Positions 9,374 to 18,945 of a stretch of DNA of 64,000 bases are shown piece by piece. The position numbers and the translations under genes are program-made. The DNA is from UBA8106 sp964569695. GTDB taxonomy: Bacteria > Acidobacteriota > Vicinamibacteria > Vicinamibacterales > UBA823. Under the pieces are notes generated by a model, which saw only the letters and a program-made list of their open reading frames with translations, was not told where the DNA came from and searched no databases. Numbering within the stretch: the first letter of the stretch is position 1; each line of letters opens with the position of its first letter. The stretch covers positions 32,629 to 96,628 of the forward strand of contig CAZMUA010000013.1 of the NCBI GenBank assembly GCA_964569695.1, given 5' to 3'.

Positions 9374-10531
9374 CTAAGAAGAAGTCGCAACATTAGCGTT
9401 CTTATCAGATGCGATGGCCAGCACTAACTCGGCAGCACGTTGACTAGCTCCACCAGAGCCGAGCTGGGTATTTACATGCTGAAGCGCACTACAAATAAGT
9501 TGATTACGAGCAGGATCCGTCAACATGCTTACTGCTTCGTCAGCGACTGCCTCTGGTGTCAGTTGTTCTTGAATCAGTTCTGGCACAATGGACTTCCCAG
9601 CCACTAGATTAACCATTCCGTAGTGGTCCACATGCACAAAACGTTTACCTAGCCAGTAAGTCAATGGTGACACCCGATAAACAATTATCATCGGTCGTCC
9701 ATGAATCGCTGCTTGGATTGTCGCCGTACCAGAAGCAGTCACCACAACATTCGACGCAGCAAGAATGTCGTCAGTCCGACCTTCAATGAATTTCAAAGGG
9801 CACGTAGCAGCTTCATGGGAATCAAACAACGAGGAGTCCAAGTTCGGCGCACGCGCTACCAACGCTTGTAAGCTCGGGACTTGTTCTGCAATGAGTGAAG
9901 TAGCTTTCAAGATGACTGGTAAAATCTCGGCCACTTCATTCGAGCGACTTCCTGGCAACAATGCCAGTGTGGGGGCTAGTGGATCTAGACCGTGCTCTGT
10001 CAAAAATTCTTGCCGCGATTGCCTGGCGTGAGCAAGCTCGACGAGCGGATGACCGACGTAAGTTACCGGTATGTCTGCTTCCCGATATAACGCTTCCTCA
10101 AACGGAAAAATCACTAACATATGATCTACAAGGTTTTGCAGTGTTTTGATGCGTCCAGGACGCCACGCCCAAATCTGTGGACTAATGTAGTAAACGACTG
10201 GAATATTAAGACGACGAAGGGCTTTCGCTAATCGAAAATTAAAGTCCGGAAAATCAATCGCCACGAACACATCTGGCCTCTTCTCTCGTGCAGCTCTAAC
10301 CAAACGTTGGTACATCGCGAAAGACCGTGGTAAAACAGAGACGGCCTCAGCTAATCCAGTGACTGCTAATCCTTGGTACTCCCCAAGTAGGTGGCCAGCA
10401 GCGCCTCTGAGATGTTCCCCACCCAGACCAAATATCTCCACATCTGGGGAGAGTCGAGTCAATGCACGGGCGAGTGCGCCAGCATACAGATCGCCAGACG
10501 CCTCGCCGCAGGAAATCATTACTTGACGCAT
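9374..10531 (-). CDS. lpxB: Lipid-A-disaccharide synthase
   Basis: LpxB (385 residues) is a GT19 peripheral-membrane glycosyltransferase. It joins UDP-diacylglucosamine and lipid X to give the lipid A disaccharide. Diagnostic stretches are the N-terminal ISCGEASGDLYAG, FVAIDFPDFNFRLAK, YYISPQIWAWRPGR, LLPGSRSNEV and VTASGTATIQAA. Its presence marks the organism as a lipopolysaccharide-making diderm. The usual partners lpxA, lpxD and fabZ are not in this window; here lpxB sits downstream of the M16 peptidase pair, 64 bases away. Confidence 0.95.
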   Translation of the reverse strand: MRQVMISCGEASGDLYAGALARALTRLSPDVEIFGLGGEHLRGAAGHLLGEYQGLAVTGLAEAVSVLPRSFAMYQRLVRAAREKRPDVFVAIDFPDFNFRLAKALRRLNIPVVYYISPQIWAWRPGRIKTLQNLVDHMLVIFPFEEALYREADIPVTYVGHPLVELAHARQSRQEFLTEHGLDPLAPTLALLPGSRSNEVAEILPVILKATSLIAEQVPSLQALVARAPNLDSSLFDSHEAATCPLKFIEGRTDDILAASNVVVTASGTATIQAAIHGRPMIIVYRVSPLTYWLGKRFVHVDHYGMVNLVAGKSIVPELIQEQLTPEAVADEAVSMLTDPARNQLICSALQHVNTQLGSGGASQRAAELVLAIASDKNANVATSS

Positions 10532-10595
10532 TTATTTTCTTAATCAGTGATAGGTAACAAACTCCGTGAACGCAAGTATCGAACCAGAGAAACTA

Positions 10596-12794
10596 TTAAC
10601 GCTGTTCAGCAGGTTTCGCAAACAATTCTTGAGACAGCGTCTCGTTGAAAGTTAATTTGGTCAACTGCCGTTCCAGCACTGAGAATCCATTGCGCCTGAC
10701 GATAGAGCGAAAAGCCACAAGAACGCCATCAACATCCCGGTAATCCGAGTAGAGTTCTTCAGTTTCCTGCATGCCGTCTTCACCTTCTGTCCGGTACGTT
10801 TGTCGAACAACCAGGCCAGTCTTAGGATCGAGATAGATGTTAACTGGAGCAATATCCTCTGAAGAAATTTCAACTGCGAGAGGTTCAGGCGAGTCGCTAT
10901 TTACATTGGTAGTTGGGCGAATATCGAGTTCACCAGATGCAGCACGTAACAACAGGGGAATCAGGTCACGTTGCACGCTGGCCTGAAAATCGTTGCGAAG
11001 CGATTGGGAAGCTTCGCGCACGCCTTCGACGCTCTGGAGCCAAGCATCGCCAGAGTTATACGCCTGAACAACTTGACCGGTAGGCAAATCGGTCTCCACG
11101 CGAAATTGTGCTGGATATGCGAGGTACATAACCGTTCCAGCGTCAACTGTACCGGTGGAGGTAAACATAGTCATATTACCGAATGCTGTCACAGTTTGTA
11201 CAGACTTGAGCCGATCGATACCACCTTTAGCTTTAATTGCTCGCTCTACAATCGAAAGTGCGTATTCCTGTTGACCACCTGTAAACTCTAGGACATCACT
11301 CGTTTGTTCAATCGAATCATTACCTAGCAACGAAGCAGCTGTCAGGTCGAGTTCACTAAGTGCAATCCTTTCGAAGTCCTGTAATCCAATATTTGGTAAA
11401 TCGTCCACAAACGAATCAGCATCTCCAACTAATACCATTGAGAGTTGATCAGGCATTAAGTAATCACGCGCCACCCGCTGAATATCATCGACTGTAACAA
11501 GATTCACTCGCTCTTGATATGTACTAAGCTCACTCAGATCTAACTTGTAGAACAGGTTGTCAAGCACTCGCATTGCAATCGCATTCGGCGTTTCGATTTG
11601 GAGAGGAAAACTTCCAGAGAGATAGTTTTGGGCTTCTCCCAATTCTCGAGGATCTACTCGCTGTTGCTGTAATCGCCAAAATTCCTCAATAATCAATCTC
11701 AAAACTTCCACTGTGGTTTCTGATCGCGTATTTGTTTCTGCTTGGAAATCACCACCGTACCGCCATGCGTGCATGTTGGCTTCCGCACCATAGGTCAAGC
11801 TGCGTTCGGATCGGAGGATACGGTGCAATCGATTGCTACCTTCCCCGCCAAGGATTCGAGTGGCCAAATCGAGTGCAATGTAATCACTATTCTGCCGAGG
11901 CACTCCCAAGTGACCGACGCGAATCTCCGTCTGAACAGCACCAGGGCGATCAACGACGATAAGGCGTTTTTTCGGCAACACGGAATCTGGCAAAATTAAT
12001 TCGGGAGTCGCCTTACTCTCCCAGTCACCAAACACACGCGCTGCGCCGTCAAACGCCTCGTCCGCAGTTAGATCGCCCACTATGGCTAGCAGACTCGTGT
12101 TAGGCGCGTAATAAGTTTCGTGAAACGCCAGAAGATCATCACGGCTGATGATTCCGAGAGACTCGGGTGAGCCGGACGATAGTTGTCCATAAGGATGTAA
12201 ACCATAAACCAAGCGGGCAAACACTGTACTGGCAATATGACTCGGATCATCAAGAGCCACCTGCAAACCTGAGAGGATTCGTTGTCTCTGACGGCTAATT
12301 TCTTCAGGTGAAAAAGCTGGGTTCCTAGCAATGTCCGCGAGTAAATTTAGCGCCAACTCAAAACTGTCCTTCATCACCACGACGTTAACAAAACTGAGAT
12401 CGGCTCCAGCGCCAACACCGATCGCACCTCCAACGGTGTCAATCGTTTCGGCAATCTCCTTTGCGCTACGAGTCGTCGTGCCTTGATCTAAAAGAGTTGC
12501 GAGAAGTTCAGCCAGTCCTGGCTTTTCAACTGAATCATGCGCACTCCCAGCACCAATAAGTAAGCGCATACTTATAATCGGTTGTTCGTGCTGCAGGACT
12601 GCGATGACTTGTAAACCGTTTTCGAGGGTTCGCACCTCGTAGGTCGGAAACTGCAATTCTTTCCTGGTCAAAGGCGCTGGTGGTTTTTGAATCGGCCAGT
12701 CGGTCGTTGCCGTTTGCGCACGAACTAAATCGGCCGTGGGTAATCCCGCCACGATAGTGAGGAGAACGACACTTAGTCGGCAAGCAATTCTCAT
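10596..12794 (-). CDS. M16 peptidase-like subunit lacking the zinc motif, with C-terminal extension
   Basis: This 732-residue exported protein has a signal of about 26 residues. The first 470 residues form an M16 pair of domains. Where active M16 enzymes carry HxxEH, this one has LAELLATLLDQG, so it cannot bind the catalytic zinc. It keeps the substrate-anchoring R/Y element (LRSERSLTYGAEA). Residues of about 510-732 are an added domain with a LolA/lipoprotein-carrier-like beta pattern (MYLAYPAQFRVETD, then IYLDPKTGLVVRQTY). It overlaps the active subunit gene by 4 bases, so the two probably form a heterodimer, as in two-subunit M16B peptidases. Confidence 0.82.
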   Translation of the reverse strand: MRIACRLSVVLLTIVAGLPTADLVRAQTATTDWPIQKPPAPLTRKELQFPTYEVRTLENGLQVIAVLQHEQPIISMRLLIGAGSAHDSVEKPGLAELLATLLDQGTTTRSAKEIAETIDTVGGAIGVGAGADLSFVNVVVMKDSFELALNLLADIARNPAFSPEEISRQRQRILSGLQVALDDPSHIASTVFARLVYGLHPYGQLSSGSPESLGIISRDDLLAFHETYYAPNTSLLAIVGDLTADEAFDGAARVFGDWESKATPELILPDSVLPKKRLIVVDRPGAVQTEIRVGHLGVPRQNSDYIALDLATRILGGEGSNRLHRILRSERSLTYGAEANMHAWRYGGDFQAETNTRSETTVEVLRLIIEEFWRLQQQRVDPRELGEAQNYLSGSFPLQIETPNAIAMRVLDNLFYKLDLSELSTYQERVNLVTVDDIQRVARDYLMPDQLSMVLVGDADSFVDDLPNIGLQDFERIALSELDLTAASLLGNDSIEQTSDVLEFTGGQQEYALSIVERAIKAKGGIDRLKSVQTVTAFGNMTMFTSTGTVDAGTVMYLAYPAQFRVETDLPTGQVVQAYNSGDAWLQSVEGVREASQSLRNDFQASVQRDLIPLLLRAASGELDIRPTTNVNSDSPEPLAVEISSEDIAPVNIYLDPKTGLVVRQTYRTEGEDGMQETEELYSDYRDVDGVLVAFRSIVRRNGFSVLERQLTKLTFNETLSQELFAKPAEQR

Positions 12795-14146
12795 GGCGAC
12801 TGTTCTATTTCCTTCTCCTTTGGCGCAATGTTCAGAATCAAGCGATTCTCTGGTGTGAAATAGGTCCGTGCGACACGCTGAAGATCTTGAATGGTGATCT
12901 GCATAAAGATCTCAAACTCCCCATCAGCAGTCGTCAAGTCTTCATGAATGACTGCAGCATGTGCCAAATGACTTGCTTTTTGTTGATTCGACGTACGGCC
13001 GATGATGTAATCACGAGCAAATTGGTTCTTGGCGCGTTGTAGTTCTCGTGGTTCCACTAACTCATCTTGAAGAAGTTCCAGCTCATCGACTAGTGCCTGT
13101 TCGGCTTCAATCGGATTCCGACCAGGCTGTACAATAGCGACAGCATAAAACAAGTTCGGATCCTCAATGATATCGCCCTGTCCGAAGGCGGTCAGGGCAA
13201 GCTGTTCCTCGTAGACCAGTCGTCGATAAATACGCGAACTTTGGCCATCAGATAAAATCTTGCTCGCCACATGTAGTGGATATGAATCTGGGTGACCATC
13301 ATGTGGAATCCGATGAGCGACCACCACGACTGGCAAAGGCCAGTCCTCTTCAATGGTCAGGCGTCGCTCGCCCTGCCATGGTGGCTCCTCTGGAATATTC
13401 ACAGCTATCTCATGTTCAGCTGCTGGCACCGGCCCAAAATACTTGGTTACAAGTTCTAGCGCTTGGGCAGACTCAAAATCTCCAACTAACACTAATGTCG
13501 CGTTATTTGGAACGTAAAAAGTCTTGAAAAACTGTTGCACGTCGGCGACGGACGCATTCTCAAGATCAGCCATATATCCAATCGTTGGGTGTTTGTAGGG
13601 ATGTACTTGATAGGCATTGTCGTAGATAATTTCCGATAAGCGTCCAAATGGCTGATTCTCAATCCGCATTCGTCGCTCTTCCTTCACAACTTCGCGTTCA
13701 CTGTTGAGTGTAGCCTCTTCGATCCGGAGCGACGCCATACGATCTGCTTCGATCCACAACACAGTCGGAAGATAGTGAGCGGGAACAGTCTCCCAAAAAA
13801 CCGTGACATCCTCAGTGGTGTAGGCATTAACCATCCCACCAACACTCGTAACCATTGAAACATGTTGTTCACGCAAAAGATTTTTAGAACCCTGAAACAT
13901 CAAGTGTTCGAACAGATGTGCAAATCCAGTTAAGCCAGGTTTCTCATTTTTTGAGCCGACGTGATACCACAGCTCTAAGTGAACAATCGGAGTTGAATGG
14001 TCTTCTGACAGAATGACGGTTAATCCATTCGGAAGTGTTGTGAATTGGTATTCCAACTTCGGCGGACGATTCGATGCATCGACGTTGCTTCCGCCAAGAG
14101 AGAACAGAAGCACTAGAACGAGCGTTAGTAAGCGAGGGTGTAGCAT
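12791..14146 (-). CDS. M16 family zinc peptidase, catalytic subunit
   Basis: This 451-residue exported peptidase carries the inverted zinc motif HLFEH in FAHLFEHLMFQGS. The third zinc ligand Glu is downstream in NSEREVVKEERR. Both M16 halves are present, the second with SRIYRRLVYEEQLAL. A signal peptide covers about residues 1-24. The family degrades peptides inside a closed clamp, and the partner subunit encoded immediately downstream (4-base overlap) lacks zinc ligands. The location is expected to be periplasmic or outer-membrane associated. Confidence 0.9.
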   Translation of the reverse strand: MLHPRLLTLVLVLLFSLGGSNVDASNRPPKLEYQFTTLPNGLTVILSEDHSTPIVHLELWYHVGSKNEKPGLTGFAHLFEHLMFQGSKNLLREQHVSMVTSVGGMVNAYTTEDVTVFWETVPAHYLPTVLWIEADRMASLRIEEATLNSEREVVKEERRMRIENQPFGRLSEIIYDNAYQVHPYKHPTIGYMADLENASVADVQQFFKTFYVPNNATLVLVGDFESAQALELVTKYFGPVPAAEHEIAVNIPEEPPWQGERRLTIEEDWPLPVVVVAHRIPHDGHPDSYPLHVASKILSDGQSSRIYRRLVYEEQLALTAFGQGDIIEDPNLFYAVAIVQPGRNPIEAEQALVDELELLQDELVEPRELQRAKNQFARDYIIGRTSNQQKASHLAHAAVIHEDLTTADGEFEIFMQITIQDLQRVARTYFTPENRLILNIAPKEKEIEQSP

Positions 14147-14202
14147 AAATGTTAGGTTCGATTATGACACACGAGATCCGCTGTAATGACCAAACTCGTG
14201 GA

Positions 14203-15027
14203 TTAGTCCAGGGAAAGCAAACGGAACCCAAAGAGGACCCAAGTTCGGGTTTCCCTGAGAATAGCATCAGCATCTATGCGCCGTTCGAGAGCAGTAAATA
14301 ATTCGAGCGCCAGGCCATCGCCCGTAAACCGTACACCGCTCTCAAGTCGACCACCGAACAGTCTCTGGCGTCCAAATATCTTGCCATCAACCCCCAGGCT
14401 GACCACCTCACCATTTACAAGTAATGCTGTGCCGTCCGTGAGTTGGACTCTGACACGGCCATGGCCACCGAACTCATTCTCATAATCTACGAAGGAACGT
14501 TGCACGGTAACAAAACCTCTGGCACCGAAGTCTGTTCTCACTCGTCCTACATCTTGACGGTGTAGAAACTGTAAACCGATCATATTCCAGTCGATAGGCC
14601 GTAACTTTGGTCGATCGCTGAAGTGACGCGAAACGTGGTGAAAGGTTGCAGCAACCTCACTCGCACCCAATCGTATTGACGCAAATCCATCTAATGTGTA
14701 GTTGTTCTGGTTAGGATCAAAAGCTCGAAATTCCTCACCAAGAATCGTTTCGATGTTCGCCAAAAAGTTCAGACGACCTCGACCATAGTCAATAAGATCA
14801 ACATCACCCCCGATATCAGCATCCCATCGGAAGGCTTGATCTCCACCAGCGATCTTTGCAGCATTCATGTGAAAACGAAATTGTTCGAAAAACTTCGTCT
14901 GGTTTTCAACCACTGCCGCATCATCGGAAACCTGAACCTGTGCCCGAGCCTGTAACGGTAAGCATAGGAACACGGCCGATGCAGCCGTCACCACCCTTAG
15001 AACTGAGCCTGCCTTGATGAAATACAT
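14203..15027 (-). CDS. Predicted outer-membrane protein of unknown function
   Basis: I place the start at the ATG at 15025-15027 (274 residues), because it is followed directly by a clean signal peptide ending in LPLQARAQ. An in-frame upstream start at 15123 would add 32 residues ahead of the signal and overlap the neighbouring gene. The mature part has alternating strands (RLNFLANIETILGEEFRAF, ASIRLGASEVAATFHHVSR, FGARGFVTVQRSF) and ends in a terminal-strand-like TWVLFGFRLLSLD, as in small barrels. I do not recognise the family. It lies between the KHE1-like gene and the M16 pair on the same strand. Confidence 0.6.
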   Translation of the reverse strand: MYFIKAGSVLRVVTAASAVFLCLPLQARAQVQVSDDAAVVENQTKFFEQFRFHMNAAKIAGGDQAFRWDADIGGDVDLIDYGRGRLNFLANIETILGEEFRAFDPNQNNYTLDGFASIRLGASEVAATFHHVSRHFSDRPKLRPIDWNMIGLQFLHRQDVGRVRTDFGARGFVTVQRSFVDYENEFGGHGRVRVQLTDGTALLVNGEVVSLGVDGKIFGRQRLFGGRLESGVRFTGDGLALELFTALERRIDADAILRETRTWVLFGFRLLSLD

Positions 15028-15094
15028 CAATGGACTATCTTTGGAAGAAACTGATATGACCAACGCGCGAAGTATAACACGCGCTACGCAAGGT

Positions 15095-15799
15095 TCAGGA
15101 TGAACGAACCGCTGTCCGTTCAAAGAATGCTGGTAGGCGCTTCAATCCCAACTGAACAGCGATTTCGCGAATGACTTCTCGTCGATGGTTAGAGTCGATT
15201 TTTAGTGCATGACGAAGATTTACCAACGGCTGCGACGCCTCGAGTCGCCAGTTAATATAGAAGAGTCCTTTCCTCGCTCCGCTAATCGAAAGGCAATGCC
15301 CTATCACGCGGAAGCTAAAGTAGTAGGCGATAATATTTGGACCAGGAATAATGCTGAATAAGCCAGCAGTCCCCAATGCCAGTACGTCGATAACAAGCCA
15401 GCGAAAATGACGCGAAACATCATGCTGGAGTAAATCTCGCATGGTTTCGAGTGCAGTTTGGGCTTCAAGATCTTTTGGATAAACCAGCATTACTTCCGTC
15501 TGACGTCGCAAGTTCCAGAGAAGTCGTTGTTCAGCAATTGATGCAGCAATCCACCGAACTAAATGACTGCGAAGATTTCGAATCCATCGACTGAAACCCG
15601 TGAGAGGCACAGAAGGCTCGACGATCTCGGCCTCGGGTTGATCTGGTTCAGCCGCTCGAACCATTTCAAGGAAATCTCTCCGCCATCGAGCAAACACTGA
15701 ACGAGACGCATCGGTATCAACTAGATTCGCAGGCTCTTTCATTTCACAATACAGATCGTAACGATTGTCCCGAAGGGGTAATAGGTATACATGCATCAT
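15095..15799 (-). CDS. Membrane protein resembling mitochondrial K+-H+ exchange-related family
   Basis: This 234-residue protein has one clear hydrophobic pair at about 140-180 (VIDVLALGTAGLFSIIPGPN followed by IIAYYFSFRVIGH). The PGPN turn between two helices and the following FRxxGH are the features I associate with the Mit_KHE1-type family (yeast Mrx19/Ylh47 context), which also has bacterial members. The N-terminal region is charged and helical. Function in bacteria is not established, and cation/proton exchange is only suggested by the family name. It is divergent from nfo across 107 bases. Confidence 0.5.
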   Translation of the reverse strand: MMHVYLLPLRDNRYDLYCEMKEPANLVDTDASRSVFARWRRDFLEMVRAAEPDQPEAEIVEPSVPLTGFSRWIRNLRSHLVRWIAASIAEQRLLWNLRRQTEVMLVYPKDLEAQTALETMRDLLQHDVSRHFRWLVIDVLALGTAGLFSIIPGPNIIAYYFSFRVIGHCLSISGARKGLFYINWRLEASQPLVNLRHALKIDSNHRREVIREIAVQLGLKRLPAFFERTAVRSS

Positions 15800-15906
15800 T
15801 AGTCAGTGTGCTCGCCAATGCTCAACCACGACCCTAGAAGCAACAGAAGCAGGCCACACGGCAGTATACTATCTGCTGCGGAACCCCCTGTGACCGCAAC
15901 CTACTT

Positions 15907-16803
15907 ATGACCAATAGGCTCATACCTCGTCTCGGCGCGCATATGTCGATTGCGGGAGGTTTGCCGCTGGCAATCGATCGCGCTCATGCGGCAGACTGCG
16001 AAACGCTGCAAATTTTCACTAAGTCGGCTCGACAATGGCGACCAAATGCCTTACCAGAAAAAGAAATTACAGCCTTCAAAAGACGTGCCAAGGACCTCAA
16101 CATCTGGCCTATCGTCGCGCATGCGAGTTACTTGATTAATATTGCTTCCCCTGATCCAGAACTGAGGCAACGCTCCCTACAGGCATTAAAAGTAGAAATG
16201 GAACGTGTTGAAGCACTCGGATTGTTGGGTCTAGTTCTACACCCTGGTTCGTTTACAACCGGGACGGAAGCTGGCGGACTCAAACTTGTTAGTGAAGCAA
16301 TTACAGAACTCATGGCTGAGCGACCTACCGGCAAAGCCATGCTGCTACTTGAACATACAGCTGGACAGGGTACTAACCTTGGTCACCGCTTCGAGCATCT
16401 GTCGACGATCATTGAGGGTTCGAAGGAATCGGCACGGCTTGGCGTGTGCCTCGACACATGCCACCTGCTGGCCGCTGGCTATGACATCTCGACGGAGGAA
16501 GGTTACGATTCGACCTTTAAACAGTTCGAGAACACGATTGGTTGGTCACGCCTTAAAGTACTTCACATGAATGATTCGAAACATCCGGCTGGTAGTCGAC
16601 GAGATCGACATGACCATATTGGTGAGGGTTTTGTTGGCCTTGAAGCGTTTGGCCGGTTATTGCGTGATCCTCGTTTAGACGGCCTCCCAATGATCCTTGA
16701 AACGCCAAAGTCTACCGAAAAATCAACTAATCCAAGCACCGTGGATTCTGACGACAAACGAAATTTGCAGGCACTTAGGAAATTATTAAATGAGGACTCC
16801 TAG
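15907..16803 (+). CDS. nfo: Endonuclease IV
   Basis: This 298-residue zinc-dependent AP endonuclease cleaves 5' of abasic sites in base-excision repair. The AP2 signatures are present in order: GAHMSIAGGL at the start, LVLHPGSFTTG, LLEHTAGQGTNLG, VCLDTCHLLAAGYD, LHMNDSKHPAGSRRDRHDHIGEGFVG and MILETPK. Together these supply the His, Glu and Asp ligands of the three-zinc site. It is a single gene, divergent from the KHE1-like gene and followed by gatC after 78 bases. Confidence 0.96.
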   Translation: MTNRLIPRLGAHMSIAGGLPLAIDRAHAADCETLQIFTKSARQWRPNALPEKEITAFKRRAKDLNIWPIVAHASYLINIASPDPELRQRSLQALKVEMERVEALGLLGLVLHPGSFTTGTEAGGLKLVSEAITELMAERPTGKAMLLLEHTAGQGTNLGHRFEHLSTIIEGSKESARLGVCLDTCHLLAAGYDISTEEGYDSTFKQFENTIGWSRLKVLHMNDSKHPAGSRRDRHDHIGEGFVGLEAFGRLLRDPRLDGLPMILETPKSTEKSTNPSTVDSDDKRNLQALRKLLNEDS

Positions 16804-16881
16804 TTTTTAAGCGACAACATACCAACCAAAATAACTGGAAATTATCTTGCGAATTTTAAAGATCACACACTAGCATCAGCA

Positions 16882-17181
16882 ATGCCTTCTATTCTGACTA
16901 AAGAAGACGTAGACCAGGTCGCCGAACTGGCCCGTTTGGAGTTAACCGAATCCGAACGCGAAATGTTCATTCGTCAACTCACTGACATTCTTGTTTATGC
17001 ACAGCAAGTCCGTGAACTTGATACCACTGGCGTGGTGCCAACTACTCACGTACTTACGAATCAAGGAACCCTCCGATCAGACAAGACACAACCTTCATTA
17101 TCCAGAAAGGATGCATTGGCTAATGCTCCTGATCCGGATACTGAAAAAGGATTTTTTAGAGTACCGAAGGTGATTGAATGA
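16882..17181 (+). CDS. gatC: Aspartyl/glutamyl-tRNA amidotransferase subunit C
   Basis: This 99-residue small subunit wraps around GatA and holds GatA and GatB together. The N-terminal DVDQVAELARLELTESE and the central LTDILVYAQQVRELDTTGV match the family, as does the C-terminal KGFFRVPKVIE. It overlaps gatA by 4 bases (ATGA), indicating coupled translation. gatB is not in this window, so the third subunit is encoded elsewhere. Confidence 0.95.
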   Translation: MPSILTKEDVDQVAELARLELTESEREMFIRQLTDILVYAQQVRELDTTGVVPTTHVLTNQGTLRSDKTQPSLSRKDALANAPDPDTEKGFFRVPKVIE

Positions 17182-18644
17182 CGGGACTGCCGCAAGGTGT
17201 CTGCAACATTCGTGATGCAGTGGCGACCGGCGAGGCATCAGCAGTTGAGATATGTCAAGCCTACCTGAACCGCATAGACACCGTTGACAAATCCCTTAAC
17301 GCCTTTAATCAAATCGAGTATGACACAGCGCTCGAACGGGCGGCTGCAATCGACCGCGAGCGTGTACCGGACGACAGTCGTCTCCTGCTTGGTGTGCCAA
17401 TAGCAATTAAAGACAATATTTGCACACGTGGTATCCGTACGACTGGTTCATCCAAGATCCTTGAATCGTGGGTGCCTCCATATGACGCGACAGTTATCGA
17501 ACGGCTTCAAACTGCCGGGGCCATTGTCATCGGCAAAACGAATTGTGACGAGTTCGCGATGGGCTCCTCGAACGAGAATTCCGCATTCGGCCCAGTGCGA
17601 AATCCATGGAATCTCGAACGAGCGCCTGGAGGATCGAGTGGTGGATCAGCTGTCGCTGTAGCAACTGAAATGGCCCCGGCAGCACTGGGTTCAGATACAG
17701 GCGGTTCGGTACGACAACCAGCTGCTCTCTGTGGAGTCTTGGGCCTTAAACCTACGTACGGCCGGGTTTCACGTTATGGCCTACTTGCCTTCGCTTCATC
17801 GCTCGACCAAATTGGCCCTCTTACCCGAACGGTGACTGACGCGGCTCAAATACTGGCTGTAATCGCTGGACCAGATCCAAACGATTCCACCACCAGTGAC
17901 GAACCAATTCCTAACTACCTCAAGAGCCTCACAGATAAACTCGACGACCTTCGAATTGGCGTGCCAAGAAATATCCTCACAGAAGGCGTAGACGATGAGG
18001 TGCTACAAGCATTTGACAAAGCCCTCGAAACTTTAAGTTCGTTGGGAGTAAAAATTCGTGAAATCGAGCTTCCGCACGCACAGTATGCGATTCCCACGTA
18101 CTATCTGATTGCGACCGCGGAAGCTAGCTCCAACTTGGCACGTTACGATGGTGTTCGTTATACAAGTAGAGTTGACCTTGATCCCAAGGAAGCCTCCCTA
18201 TCGCTGATGTACGAGAAAACCCGTGCGCAAGGATTTGGTGCCGAAGTCAAACGTCGGATCATGCTTGGCACCTACGCGTTGAGTGCGGGTTATTATGATG
18301 CCTACTACCTCAAAGCCCAGCAAGTCCGTACTCTCATTAAGAGTGACTACGATACGGCGTTCAAAGAAGTCGACAGTGTTTTGATGCCGACTAGCCCAAC
18401 ACCTGCGTTTCCACTCGGGAAACGTGCTCATGATCCACTAGAGATGTACCTTGCTGATGTCTTCACGGTGAGCGCGAATTTGGCTGGACTACCCGCTATT
18501 AGCGTACCGTGTGGCTTCACCTCGGACCGCCTGCCAATCGGATTACAGTGTATTGGACGACCCTTTGACGAAGAATCGTTATTACGATTAGCTCATGGGT
18601 ACGAACAAGCGACTACATGGTGGACTGAAGCACCGCCCATCTGA
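17178..18644 (+). CDS. gatA: Aspartyl/glutamyl-tRNA amidotransferase subunit A
   Basis: GatA (488 residues) is the amidase-signature subunit. It releases ammonia from glutamine for conversion of Glu-tRNA(Gln) or Asp-tRNA(Asn). The Ser-cisSer-Lys triad is complete: Lys in VPIAIKDNICT, serines in APGGSSGGSAVAVA and ALGSDTGGSVRQPA. The C-terminal GLPAISVPCGF and LPIGLQCIGRPFDE complete the fold. Expect this organism to make at least one of Gln-tRNA or Asn-tRNA by the indirect route. Confidence 0.96.
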   Translation: MTGLPQGVCNIRDAVATGEASAVEICQAYLNRIDTVDKSLNAFNQIEYDTALERAAAIDRERVPDDSRLLLGVPIAIKDNICTRGIRTTGSSKILESWVPPYDATVIERLQTAGAIVIGKTNCDEFAMGSSNENSAFGPVRNPWNLERAPGGSSGGSAVAVATEMAPAALGSDTGGSVRQPAALCGVLGLKPTYGRVSRYGLLAFASSLDQIGPLTRTVTDAAQILAVIAGPDPNDSTTSDEPIPNYLKSLTDKLDDLRIGVPRNILTEGVDDEVLQAFDKALETLSSLGVKIREIELPHAQYAIPTYYLIATAEASSNLARYDGVRYTSRVDLDPKEASLSLMYEKTRAQGFGAEVKRRIMLGTYALSAGYYDAYYLKAQQVRTLIKSDYDTAFKEVDSVLMPTSPTPAFPLGKRAHDPLEMYLADVFTVSANLAGLPAISVPCGFTSDRLPIGLQCIGRPFDEESLLRLAHGYEQATTWWTEAPPI

Positions 18645-18678
18645 GATATGAGCGGGTTCCCCATTTTTTCTAGTTCAC

Positions 18679-18945
18679 TTATTGCTTGCGACTTGCTTGT
18701 TCAAGAAGTTCGGGGCTGGCAAGTTGGTCGACAGGGCCTCGTGGAGTTGTTGGAGGAAAATAGTTAACTTGACCATCTAAGTCATCAAGATTCCTAACCA
18801 CAAGTGTCTTACGACCGGTGGATCTCAACTTTGGAATTCCAATCAACACAGTGAAACCAATAAAGAGCAACAGTAAAAATACGGTTGATGCACCCAAGCC
18901 CGTAAGTGCGCCAATAGCAATTTCAATAATTTCTGGTACCGTCAC
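18679..18945 (-). CDS. Small single-pass membrane protein of unknown function
   Basis: This 88-residue protein has one long hydrophobic helix (about residues 8-37, GASTVFLLLLFIGFTVLIG) and a polar tail with a proline-rich patch (FPPTTPRGP). The GTG start overlaps the stop of the omega-subunit gene as GTGA, so the two are translationally coupled. I do not recognise a family; no catalytic or binding motif is visible. It converges with gatA. Confidence 0.5.
   Translation of the reverse strand: MTVPEIIEIAIGALTGLGASTVFLLLLFIGFTVLIGIPKLRSTGRKTLVVRNLDDLDGQVNYFPPTTPRGPVDQLASPELLEQASRKQ

Noticed and set aside
15028..15123. N-terminal extension of the outer-membrane protein
   Set aside because: It lies ahead of a clear signal peptide and overlaps the neighbouring gene; the ATG at 15027 is preferred.
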